Part shown: positions 1 through 10,888 of the stretch, in pieces
Numbering within the stretch: position 1 is the first letter of the stretch
How the letters are laid out: each line of letters starts with the position of its first letter
DNA from: Nymphaea colorata
Taxonomy: Eukaryota > Streptophyta > Magnoliopsida > Nymphaeales > Nymphaeaceae
NCBI RefSeq assembly: GCF_008831285.2
Contig: NC_045138.2
Location: forward strand, 37,935,115 to 37,999,114
Direction of reading: 5' to 3'
DNA length: 64,000 bases
The notes under the pieces: model-generated
Told to the model about the DNA's origin: nothing
Databases searched by the model: none
What the model saw: only the letters and a program-made list of their open reading frames with translations
Program-made: the position numbers and the translations under genes

Positions 1-320
1 TGACAGGAAGCTACCCTTTCGAATAGCACCATAATTACCCCCACTCACTATTGCATTCTTGACAAGGTACTAGGAAATCATCACATACTCATTCAATCGC
101 CACAAGAAGACAAACGTTTCATCTTTTACTTCTTTGGAAGTAAGTTCAAGAATACATGTCCTAACACATACAAAACATTGATCAGGCTCTCCTTTAAAGG
201 CAGCTGTGACCTCATATCCTTGTAAATCTTTGAAATTTGTTAAATTGCGTGAGAGATCTGGCCTTGAAGGAAAGAACTAGAACCAAAATTATATGACGTG
301 CTGAAGTCATGGAAGCATAC

Positions 321-1593
321 CTCATTTTTGGTCGTGTATTAGGTTGTGGATGCAATAACCACAAACAAAATGATGCTTCCTTGGGCCATTTCAACAACAG
401 CTGAGGCGGCAAAACACGGTGGCGAAGGTTGGACATTGTCCTCAGCTTTTCCTCCTCCGAACTGAATGTGGAGAATAACTAATAAACATACACAAAAGAG
501 AACACCAGTTAACTATAAACTAGGAATAACCAACATGTTTGAAGAATTATGAATTGCCCACAGGTGTAACCGACTTTAAACTACAAATATCTAACATTTT
601 GAAGAATTTGAACTGCATACAGGAATCAAACAAGCACCTTAAAAGGCATTACACTCAACTTGGAATAACCATTCTGAAAAATGAAACGAACCATACCTCA
701 AATAAGAGAACACCAAGGCGGTAAATGTCTGATGCAAATGTGCTTGGGCTGCCAGAGGACTCCTCTGGACTTGTGTACCAACCAACCTCCATGAACAAAA
801 TCTGTTTCAAAGGCGTTCTCTTTAATCTCTTCTGTTCATTGTCCTCAATGGTTTCAATTACAAGTGTTTCTTTAGTCTCTTCTGCTGAAGACAAAAGTGT
901 CCCATATGCAGATGTTGACCCTAAGCAACTTGCAGTTTCCACATCAGACCGAGAAGCACCACCATCGTCATTTCTTTCTGAACCTCTAGGGTATGAGAGT
1001 GTGGCAGAGATTGCCAATTTTGACCCTTCATTAGCAGATAGGCTTCTTTGCCGAGATAACCCACAAGAAGGAGATGAGGTGCTACGGTCACCCACCCCAC
1101 GTTCATCCACCAACTTCACTGCCTCCTGATTCAAATCAGACCTTGAACTTGAACAAGACGCAGATTCGATGAAAGAAACACGATTAAATGAAGACATAAC
1201 AAAGCAGGAGGGCCTAATGTTGTGGACCACAACTCCTTGAGAGTGAGCAGCATTCACAATCTCTACAATCTGACTGAATATGTGCAGACACTCCAAAAGC
1301 TCAACAGATCGATTCGAGTTGTCCAACCATTGGCGCAAGCTGATATCACCAGGTTCCAGGGCACCCATTGCCTCATTTCCAGATACGCAGGATGAACCAA
1401 TCTGATTATCTAAATTGGCAGTCCAAAGAGCCTCAAAACCTTTCTCCTCGACCTGCACCGGCAATCTCTGGCCTGACTGCAGAGTTGGCAAGCCGCCATG
1501 AACACCACGGATATTGCTGGAAACAACAGAAGGATTCAAGTCCGCTCCTCTAGAACCAGATCTTTGCCACAAGAACCCTTCGGAACTCTCCAT
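321..1593 (-). CDS. SPA3/SPA4: SPA3/SPA4-like COP1-interacting light-signalling protein, 5' part (two exons, runs off left edge)
   Basis: Exons 1593-697 (299 codons) and 478-321; the remaining exons lie beyond base 1. Donor gtatgg follows ...GVLLFE, acceptor ttattag precedes LFSTFSSEEE, and a second donor gtatgc follows RPKM in phase 2. The protein has the conserved SPA N-terminal signatures SLRQWLD, EIVNAAHSQG, VHNIRPSCFVMSSFN and FIESASCS, then WYTSPEE, SDIYRLGVLLFE and LRHRVLPPQLLLKWPKEA. These form the kinase-like region. The short N-terminus fits SPA3/SPA4 rather than the longer SPA1/SPA2. The usual catalytic HRD is replaced by a VHNIRPSC context, so catalysis is doubtful. SPA proteins join COP1 through a coiled coil and WD40 repeats, both expected off the window, to ubiquitinate light-signalling transcription factors such as HY5 in the nucleus. 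The start is the first ATG of the open frame and gives the family-like MESSEG beginning. Confidence 0.9.
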
Positions 1594-1840
1594 TCAGATA
1601 TCTATGACAAAACATCCTTCTCCACTACGCCAAGGCCATGAAAAAACGCAAAGGTGATGCCGTGTTCTCCAATATCCATCCAAACCCATCTCCGAACAAT
1701 TGTACTGTTACCAGTCGAAGGGCAACCTAGTTCTCCATCATCTGTTTCTGCATGTAACTTAGTCAAATTAAATCTCAAGATAAAGAACTCAAAACAACAT
1801 AAAGACTATCATAACTTGCCCGTCTGAAAGCAAACTTACC
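1594..1840 (-). other. Probable 5' leader of the SPA-like gene with a small intron
   Basis: On the minus strand an ACAG|GTAAGT donor at 1840/1839 and an ATGCAG acceptor at 1749/1748 would remove a 92-base intron (1748-1839) just upstream of the start codon. A second possible donor (AAG|GTAAAT near 1893) lies further up. SPA genes often have 5'-UTR introns, but the leader path here is inferred from splice motifs only. Confidence 0.35.
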
Positions 1841-3313
1841 TGTAATTACAGCTCAAAGGGGAGAAAAAAAGCTGAGAAGAAAAGTTCCATTTACCTTAAA
1901 CTGCAAGGTTACCGTCTTTTCCAAATATCGATTCCCTCCCACAAAGAGTCGTTACTAGCCAATCCCAATTCTACCTATCCGTCTACTTTTAAAATGGCGG
2001 GAGCACCTGCGAAGTGAAGTACTAAGAAGTAGTTAGCACCCCCATAAACATAGAAATATATCAAGCTTGTAAGTGATGAAAGGAATAAATACACAAAGCG
2101 AGTAAGAATTCAAGCAAAAAAAACATCGAATCAAACAAATGATAGAGAACGTCCTCGATATAATGATGTGCTTCGGGCTTTGAAATATGAAGCAACAGCA
2201 AAGAAAAGTAATTACTAAAAGTAACATCCAACTGTTGAACAGAAAAGTTGCTGAATCAGACTGTACAACCGAAAAATAACGTTGCAGCTCCAAGAATGCA
2301 AAGACGATTAGGCTTGATCTCCGTCAAGCCTAAACAGAAGATGATGAAGGAGCTTCTGAAACGGAGTCAAGCATCATCAAAAAATAACCAGAAATGCCAA
2401 GCAAAGGAATCATGCAAAGAGGAGCATGTAGCGTCAAATGAAAGGAAAAAAACACCACCTCAAACCACAAAATGCCTCCTGGATTCTCAACTCATGCATT
2501 TAACACCTCGACCAGCCATTATTTGCAGAACCCAACTCCACAAGTCTCTCAACTACTACCGTGAGTCCTGGATGACCTTCGAAACCGATCAACTCAATTT
2601 CGAACTTTCCTCCCGTTTCCTGGTTTCTTTTTTTTCCGCTTTTCCTTTCATAAATTTTCTGAACCATATAAATTATACGTTCGATTTTCACAGGAGGACC
2701 AGCTTAGCAATCAAAGCCAGACGTCACAACAGGCAATAATAAGCAATAAAGATATGAATAAAATATAAAACACATGCCCTTCTGAAAGATCTGGGACTGG
2801 TGCTTCTGCTCAACCCGGTCCTCTTCTTCGTTATCTTCGCTTGCCTTTATTTCTTTATTCCTTTTTTAGCTTAAGGGCTACGTGGCAGCAAGATATCCAC
2901 AAAGACGAAAGGACAGCACTACAATAAAATTTGGCAAGCCTGTGGACCTGGTTTTCAAAAAAAAAAAAAAAAAAAAAGGAAAAAAAAGACTAAATGCAGA
3001 GAAACTAATAAACAATTAATGTGCACACTGTGCACAAAGGAAAACCGGAACAAGTCTTGTACCACCACTTCAGAAACACCATTATTTTATGACGTGACCA
3101 CCCTCATTTCAAAGGGTGAATAATTAATTGATTATGCTAATCCCAATTTTTTAACGAAAGGCTTTCCTATTCTGTACCAGCTAGATTCATGCAACACCTA
3201 AGACGAGAAACACTTTCTATAACAGGCAACAGGAAAAAACAAATAACATGTTAGTTCTATAGTCAGTTTACTTTGTAATATCTTAGAGTTTTCTACTGTG
3301 CAGGATGCTAATA

Positions 3314-3330
3314 ATATATATATATATATA
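3314..3330. repeat. (AT)n microsatellite
   Basis: Short pure AT dinucleotide run upstream of the SPA-like gene. Confidence 0.9.
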
Positions 3331-3546
3331 ACAAAAAAATGCTGAAAAAGAAAAAATGCGCATTTAATTAGCAGGAAATAGACGGAGACGGACTGGAAAT
3401 CTCCACCAGCCATTACTCGAAGAACAAAATAGCCTTCAATAAAAAGAGTTAAATCAGACGGGATCCAGGGCGTCCAATGGTCAAGAGCCTTCGTCTTCCT
3501 TGTCAAAATTGACAGATGGTCAGTGGTCACTACTTGAGCCAGCAAA

Positions 3547-3612
3547 GGTGAATGAGATCTCTGTTTAGGAAACCGCACAGGTGAATGAGATCTCCGTTTA
3601 GGAAACCGCACG
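3547..3612. repeat. Tandem duplication, 33 bp x 2
   Basis: Copy 1 is 3547-3579 and copy 2 is 3580-3612. They differ at an internal T/C and at the last base. The unit contains the motif GTGAATGAGATCTC followed by GTTTAGGAAACCGCAC. Confidence 0.9.
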
Positions 3613-4360
3613 CTGTAGATGCAAGGCTGCCTATTGTTTTAGTCAATTACATTCAAGAGACGCATTTTTTTAATCACAAACAAGGAATACTTGAGTTCAG
3701 AGTCATGGACCTTCGCAGCAAGCAACGATACGAGACTTGGAGAACGATCAAACAATATTTACTGTTCATAAATATCAAAAAATGTATACACAGGGAATCC
3801 ACGTATCAGCAACATATTCATACAACGAAACAAACCCTAAATCTCTTTTTTTTAACTTGCTCGTTGCCAGAGTCTCAAATCGCTGGAATTCTAATTTAAG
3901 GTGCACCTCACAACACCGTAACACAAGAACACAAGGGGAGAAACCCTAGTTTTGACATTGAGCTCCATTACTTGGTGGCTTCTTCCGAGGTGTTCGCCTT
4001 AGAAGCCGCTGCCAAAGTAAACAACCTCAGTCCCGAGAGGTCTCACCATTCCGCCGACAATCCTAAAACAAATTCTCCTCATAATAGAAACAAAGAGTCG
4101 TGGAAAAAGAACTCTGTTCGTTTGAAATTTTCCGATATTATCGCGATCATGGAGATCATTATCTCCCGATATCTCGTTCACAATGAACCATTCCACAAAA
4201 AGAAAAAAGAAGGGAACATTTCTTACTCCTCTTTTCTTATGCTTTCGCCAACCCAATACCGCTAAAACAACGGAGCTCCCATCGCTTTCCAATCCCTAAA
4301 AACCCAAAAAAGAGAAAAAAAACAGCAAAAAAATTAAAAAGAAAAAGAAAAGCCCCCGAG

Positions 4361-4800
4361 GATTTGCTCATGTGAAGACGGAAAAAAAGCAACCGAGGAG
4401 CGCCAAAATCTCACTCTTTCGCTATCAAGAACAATCCCAAAAGAAAACAGAATCTCGCCCACTAGACGAAAGGAGAAGAAGAAAAAAACAGACGATCGGC
4501 AAATTTTGCTTATTTTTCCAATGGTAATGTTGGATAATGGCGGACTCCTTCAACGGGAGCCTACCAAAGTTTCCGCCCATCGCTGATGTGCCGCATCAAC
4601 AAGCCACGACCACAAGTCGCAGGAGAAAGAAGAAAAGGGATTATTAAGAGAAGAAAATTCTCTGAGCCACAGAATTCACCTGAGAGGGGAATAGCGATAG
4701 GCGCCACATCGAGATTCGAAGGCGAAAGCGAAAGCGATTTTTCATTTTCTTTATTGCCGGTGCGATTAGAAAACTAATCACGTAGTTAAGAACTTAAGAG
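4361..4800 (-). promoter_or_regulatory. Candidate distal 5' leader or promoter zone of the SPA-like gene
   Basis: Read on the minus strand this segment is pyrimidine-rich (CTTCTTCTCC-type tracts), less AT-rich than its flanks and comparatively rich in CpG, as plant 5' leaders and promoters often are. It lies about 2.8 kb upstream of the SPA start, so it would have to join the coding exon through 5'-UTR introns. There is no clear TATA box. This is a weak inference from composition. Confidence 0.25.
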
Positions 4801-6250
4801 AGAGATTTCCATTTGTACCATTTTTAATAAAGGCGGTTGCTAGTAGCTGCCTTTCTATGTATGCCCTCGCCTATTACTTTGAATGACGAAACGGTCCCTC
4901 GACGAATATTGTATTAATGGAGCACATGTTTTTAAATCAACATTCTTATTCTCCTTTTTAAAAGCATGATATAATTGCGGACCTTGCTTTTGAATTAAAC
5001 AGACAAATTGATTAATAATCGGGACAAAAAATTATCTTTTTTACTTTGGCGGGAATCTAAAAGGGTATATAAGTCATTTAGTATGGTGAGAGGGAGCCAA
5101 CGTAAGCAACCCGGGAAAGGGGGGAAGGAGTTGTTGTCCTCACGCAAAAAAGATAGCCGCGAAGGCGGATGGCGCCAAAGTTTTCAAGTGACTCGATACC
5201 CTCCAACAAATATCCAAATTCCGACCATTACCTCAAAAATATTGACGTAAAAACTTTGAACTATTTTCCACTTAATTTTATTGAAGATCTCTTTAATGTA
5301 CGTTATAGCTTCATCTTGAATATTCTTCTTACTCGATTGAACCCTATAAATCATATTTTATTTTTTTAAATATATATATATCTGTATCGGCAAATTTTCT
5401 CTTCCAAATAATAAATGTAAAAAAGAACAACAAAAGAAAGATAAGGGAAAAGAATCGAGAGAGAGAGTGAAAAGATAATGAACAAAAGAAATACATATGT
5501 GTTCTTATGTGGCTTTTTTTGACGTGTCAGACAAGGGGGCCTTTTGATTGTTTCGAACGATGGATGGGCATCAAACACGGGGTCGAAAGTCCAGAAATAT
5601 TTTTTTACATAAAAAGAGGTGAGAAAGTCGGAGAAATGGACCCGCTGTATATTTTTTTTCTTTTCACCCGACGGGCTCCTTGGGTTCTACGTCGTGTTTG
5701 CATCAAAAGAGGTGAGAAAGTCGGAGAAAAGAAAATAAGTTCGTTTTATTTTAAAAAGATTTGCATCGACTCGTCTCGTTTTAAAAAAGGATTTCTATTG
5801 ATAATAATATCACCAACATCAATGTCTAAGTTGCCTTCACCTTCTTCTCATAGGATCTCTCAAGGAGAGCATTTTTTTGGCGATTATTGATTTTACTTGA
5901 GAACGAGAAACATCATCTCAACCACATATTTATAACACTAACAAGGCTGACATGATTATTTGTGGTCCCTTTTGGTAGCTGTAGATAACACAATCATGAT
6001 ATCATATCACTCTCACCGACCCCGACAGGTCTCGTCGAACTTCCATCGCCGCCGGCACCTCTCCGGATGCGGTCATTACGCCGGAGCTCCGGCTCGAAGA
6101 CAAAGTCTGAGTTTAAAAAATATGTTGTAGTGGCACTCTATAGACTACGAGCTAGTCCGCCGGTTCTCCTTTTTCCGTTGCACTCCAATTTTTTGTGTCA
6201 CGATGATTTGATTCTTTTACAAAATCCAAAACTTTTAAGCTTAAAAGGGC
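4801..6250. other. Intergenic, with an orphan TATA motif and short repeats
   Basis: A good plus-strand TATA-like motif lies at 5066-5072, but no recognisable gene follows. A 20-base segment (aggtgagaaagtcggagaaa) occurs twice, near 5617 and 5709. No coding family was recognised. Confidence 0.5.
5066..5072 (+). promoter_or_regulatory. TATA-box-like motif without an obvious gene
   Basis: TATATAA sits in a GGG-TATATAAG context on the plus strand. The only downstream frames are short (5169-5369, 66 codons) and unrecognised, so this may be chance or a relic promoter. Confidence 0.3.
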
Positions 6251-6251
6251 A

Positions 6252-6254
<3 letters not shown>

Positions 6255-6298
<44 letters not shown>
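6255..6298. repeat. (AT)n microsatellite, about 44 bp
   Basis: Pure AT dinucleotide run in intergenic DNA. It generates spurious Tyr-Ile open frames on both strands. Confidence 0.97.
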
Positions 6299-6300
<2 letters not shown>

Positions 6301-7091
6301 CAAATATTTGATGACAGCAATATAAAAATAAAAGTAATTTGTGGGGCTGATTTGCGCAATTCTCTGCATCATCAGACCACATGTGGTTCTACCATTGGTA
6401 ATAATTCTAAGAGCCTTGGAACCCTAATAGTGAATTCGTAGTGATGAAGACAAATACTATGTAAAACTAAACTTTGGCATAGAACTGGGCCCGGGCTTAG
6501 GTTTCAAGTATCAGACCCAAGCTCGGGTTTTGGACATCGGGCCAACCCCAACCCTGCTCTTATCAGGTCGGGTCGGGCCGGGCCAACCCAATGCCCAAGT
6601 GTATATAAAACCACCAAAATGGTGAAGCTTCGGCTTTTACGCCCTCTCCTTTTATGCAGCATAAGACATAAGCTTTGTGGTATGGGATTTTTTTTATAAA
6701 ATTAACAAAAATAAAATTTCCATACTTTGGAAGAATATGAATGAGTGAGTCAACCCCGGTGAATGTTCCTTTTGGGCAAATGTTGCAAGAAAGCGCAGTA
6801 CCGTGTTTCATTGGATTCCAGCTTTTGGCATCTAAGTGTGGAAAGCCCCACTGGAATAATAAGCAAACGTTCTACTATAATAAAATGCTGATCCTACACC
6901 GGTTGCACCATAAAATAAGCAAAAAAAAGAACAATCAATATCCGTCAAAAGTTCGTGTAGCTAGTCGTAAACACTAAACTAAAGTAATGCATCCGTTGCA
7001 CTTTTAATGAAAAGTTGAGCTTCCGGAATATCTCTTCGAATAACATATTCTTGAAATATGGGTCCTCAAACATCTATTAAATAACATATTC

Positions 7092-7094
<3 letters not shown>

Positions 7095-7146
<52 letters not shown>

Positions 7147-7166
7147 AGAGAGAGAGAGAGAGAGAG
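7095..7166. repeat. Compound (AT)n-(AG)n microsatellite
   Basis: An AT run at 7095-7142 passes directly into an AG run at about 7145-7166. Confidence 0.97.
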
Positions 7167-7349
7167 AAAAAGTAGAGATGCAACTTGCCAAGTTGATGAA
7201 CACCAACTTGCACATTAGAGCTGCAACAAGTTGGAAGCAATAGTGGCAGTGTGGGGTTCACCAAATCTGACCATTCAAGGTCTGTTAGTGGCCCAGTGGG
7301 AGATTGGCCCAAACTGCTAGGGACATATTTGTCTTCTCATAGGCAGGTT

Positions 7350-7399
7350 ACTGTTTCCTATTAATTAATGGAGAACTGTTTCCTATTAATTAATGGAGA
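7350..7399. repeat. Perfect tandem duplication, 25 bp x 2
   Basis: Copies are 7350-7374 and 7375-7399, identical, containing CTGTTTCC followed by ATTAATTAATGGAGA. Confidence 0.92.
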
Positions 7400-9110
7400 T
7401 GCATGGTGCATGGCATTTATGAATGTACAACGAACTTGGCTAGCTCGAGCTCATCTCGAGTTACATATTGCTCAGCTCGAACTTGACTCCAGCTGCATGA
7501 AGTGAGCTCAACTTGTTTAGTCTCGTGTCACTTAGTTCATATATTTTTTTAAAATAAAAATAAAAGCCATAAAAATTCGTTAAAATTTGCAGACATATGC
7601 CTCTGAAGATTAATACATGGGGAAAACACAAGCTAAATCGAGTTTAAATGAGTCGAGCTCATGTAAAACTCACTTTACTCGTTTGTAACTCGAGTTAAGA
7701 TATTAAATGAGTCGAGCTCGAGTTGGCTCAACTTGTTGTACGCCACACGTGGTTCTAGAATAAATTTGTGGTTTAGAATCCGCATGGATCAAAATGAGTT
7801 GGGTTTGGATAAGGAGCCACCACCTAACCTTCGCGTATTGCATAACCGGCCATCTTCCTTTCTTCTCTGTCATCTTTCGAGTCGCAGGCAGTTTCAGCGG
7901 CGCAGGTATTGACGCCGTATCCGGTTTGCTGATATTTCTTGTTTCTTATTTAACAAATTCAAAACTAAATTAAAAATCAAATTGCAAGTTTATTATTAGG
8001 TGTTCTAGCTAGTTCCTCCGATCTCAGCTGCAAGATAATTCCTAAGATTTATAATGTGATGGCTTCCTAATACTAAACAAGCATGATTGAAGCAGTGCCC
8101 TGATATTTTTTTTCTATAATTTTCATATGATTAAAAATAAATATATTAATAAAAATGGAAATATATCTCCTGCTATGAATATTAAAAATGATATTTAGTA
8201 TGCTAATATATGGGCATTTTTTTCAAGCGAATTATGGCTATATTTCTTGTTTTGAAAGGCGATTCAGCCACAAATTGGGTTGAGTCTTATCCTCATCAGA
8301 TTTTTGTGAGAATATGAACCTCAGGTATTGAACCGTCGACCTTGAATATTTCAAGTCCAAGATTGTAAACGTTGGATCGGATTCTTATTGGCAGGTATAT
8401 ATCGGATCCTTCTTGGCCATCTTGTCAGGATTTGACTATTATTCCTGGATTTGGGTAGCTAGGAAAAAGCACGATACTTGGCTTTCGTAACACCAGATCC
8501 AAGTTTTGGTGGTGATCAAATCTAGAGATGCCTGGTCAGGGAGAGAGAATCGCTCCAAAGTTCAGCAGTTGATCGGAGATCCAGTACTCCTTGCCACCCC
8601 GCAAGCTTTCCGGTTCATAATATTGGTTTTCCTAACAACTCCAACAAATGCCGCAACTGGCCTGAGCATCGGGCTGGTCAGACCTGATAAGAGTTGGGCT
8701 TGAGTCGGTCCGACATCCGAAAATTGAGTCTAGGCTCGGCTGGATATCTGACATCCGAGCCAGAAATACAATTTTCAAAATTTTTATATAAACTAAATTA
8801 ATTTTTTTAATTTATACATAAACTTTTTGATTTATAAAAAAAATCTGAGAGGAGTCAAGTCAAGGCCCCTGCTTGGGGGCAGAAGTTCTAGTGAATTTAA
8901 ATGCAAATATCTTTTCGTTTTTACTTTTCCCCACTTAAATGAAAATCTTTTTTTCTTTTCATTTCTCTATTCCAAGTTGAAGCCATGAGAATATAACGGA
9001 TTGGCCAAAGATATATGGTCAAGACTCCAGAGTGGTTTGACTCGGTAGGGGATCGAACCGAGTCGAGTTAACTGAGTCAACGAATTGACTCGACAGGTTT
9101 TAAAATACCG

Positions 9111-10888
9111 CCACACTTATAAGTGCCCTCCCTTAATTTGAATTTTTTATTTTGCCACTAACCATTAATTAAGATGCCAATGAATCCAATTGGGATGGTA
9201 TATCCAACTGAACTACTTTTAAAATAATCAGATTTTTAAGAAAAAAATGAACATCTGATTAATAAATTAGATTGAATTTAGATTTTGAAGACAACATCCA
9301 AAGAATTTGATTCGGTTTATAATTTAAAAGTACCCCATTGAAAAAAAAGATTAAAATTACAAATAGGCGCTCAACAAATGATTCAATAGCAAAAAGGACT
9401 TGATTTTTCGCCTCAAATTCTCAAACAACCACAATATAAAATAACATTGTAAAACACAAAAATGTATTTATTTTAACATTTTACAAAAATGAAAATAAAA
9501 GACAACCCTCGCCGGATAGAGAGAGGTGCTGTCAACCCCTGCCATCCACGACGGTTGCCCTCGGATCATTTGTTGAGCACCTATATGTCATTTGGATTTA
9601 ATTTTAAATGAATATCTTATATTTAATGTCCATCCATTTTGAAAAATTTGTTAGATTTGATCTAAAACTCGGATTCAAATTCAAATTCAGTTGTCAATTT
9701 AAAAATCAGACTTGGGTAATGGTATAGAGTTTTCTTAATTTGTATTGAAATCCAAATAAGAACCCAAATATTTGATCATCTAATAAAACAAATAGCGGTA
9801 AAAAGTATATCGTATTAAAATCCGACCCATTGACATCCCTATAAACCACTGTCACTGATAGTTGTGCAAGCTTTGGCCACACAACGGGGTCGCATCCATT
9901 GGTGATGGAGCGGCGGGGTATCCTTGCAAAAACAACCTATAGATATGTTCTTAGCAACTTGATTTGCAATTGTACAAATAAAGGGCTTTCAGGCCTCTTT
10001 TCTGGGCGGTTTTCTGGGCGGTGGGTTATTAATATTGTAGCCGCACAAAAATTGTTTGAGTTGACCCCTCACTTACCAACCCAAAGTCCTGTCACTCGAC
10101 TTGTTTTCTCTCCATATTAAAAACAAAACTGCATGGTAAGACAGCAGTAGCGAAGCTACTTGTTAGCTGGGATGGGCCACAGCCTACACCAACCTTTTAA
10201 AAACTCGCATTATAATGTTTCAACATTAAGTTGTTGTGACTTTAAAATTATATATAGTGCCCACACCAAATTTGTGTGACAAGTGCAAGTAAAAAGATGC
10301 TCGCTCATGAAACGCTTGTAGTCTCACTTCAAGGGTCTATGCATGACTTTTACTTTTTTAAGTTGGAGATATCACTTATGAGTTCTTATGTCATTCTATG
10401 CAGTTGGTTTGGATCTGTGACAGCCAAACACATTGGAAGTTGATTGAAATTGAAGCCCAAGACATTCAATCCCACGTTTAATAATGTTCACGATCAGTCA
10501 TGGGGTGAATGCATTTTCCCCACAGTTGTTGCTGCCCATATTTCTGCCTAGGTTTGATGTGTAAGAGAGATTTCAGAGGGTACTGAATGGGTAAATTTTC
10601 ACTTCTTTGTATCTCCTATACTCAAAGTGCATGATTGCATCATGGCAAGGGACGAGGATTTGAGGAGAAAACGAAGCTGGCGCGAGCAGTTCCGACTTGT
10701 TGTCTGGCTGGACGCAGGAACCCCGAAATTTCTTTCGGGCAATCAAACGACCCCTATTGATTCTTGCGGAAATTAGGTTCCAGGATAAGAGCTTCCATGG
10801 AAATTCTTTTCCCTACGAAAATGCAACGTTCTCTTACAGGAATCGATGTCCATGAATCGGCTTGTTGGGACTCTTTTCCCTGGTGAAG
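9111..10888. other. Intergenic DNA upstream of the PPR gene
   Basis: The stretch is AT-rich with no recognised gene. The segment 10130-10340 (GCAGTAGCGAAGCTACT..., ending near GTGCCCACACCAAATTTG) resembles degenerate plant transposon tails of the type seen again near 26220-26410. The PPR promoter should lie in the last few hundred bases, but I see no convincing TATA box. Confidence 0.45.

Larger units (their letters stand above)
1841..4360. other. Intergenic or leader DNA upstream of the SPA-like gene, no supported gene
   Basis: The stretch is AT-rich with poly(A) runs (about 2949-2986), a short (AT)n tract at 3314-3330 and a 33-base tandem duplication at 3547-3612. Open frames here (for example 2248-2739 plus and 3999-4292 minus) have no family signature and biased low-complexity composition. 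Part may be 5'-UTR intron of the SPA-like gene. Confidence 0.5.
6475..9110. other. Repeat-rich intergenic DNA
   Basis: This region holds several low-complexity repeat types common in plant intergenic DNA. There are GGGTCGGGCCGGGCC-type segments near 6485-6600, GAGCTCGAG-rich sequence at about 7430-7740, a second GGGCTGG/GGCTCGGC-type segment at about 8650-8765, and GACTCGGT/GAGTCGAG-type sequence at about 9030-9105. No gene was recognised. Confidence 0.6.

Noticed and set aside
1-320. Possible third SPA exon at the left edge
   Set aside because: I searched the minus strand for a phase-2 acceptor followed by the expected LLQSEF-like sequence and found none; treated as intron.
2248-2739. 163-codon plus-strand frame
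   Set aside because: Lys/Gln-rich then Phe-rich, no family signature, opposite to and upstream of the SPA-like gene.
3999-4292. 97-codon minus-strand frame
   Set aside because: No recognisable domain; composition fits leader or intergenic DNA.
10862-10888. Upstream extension of the PPR frame starting at TTG
   Set aside because: The codon at 10862 is TTG; plant genes start at ATG, and the first ATG in frame is at 10889.
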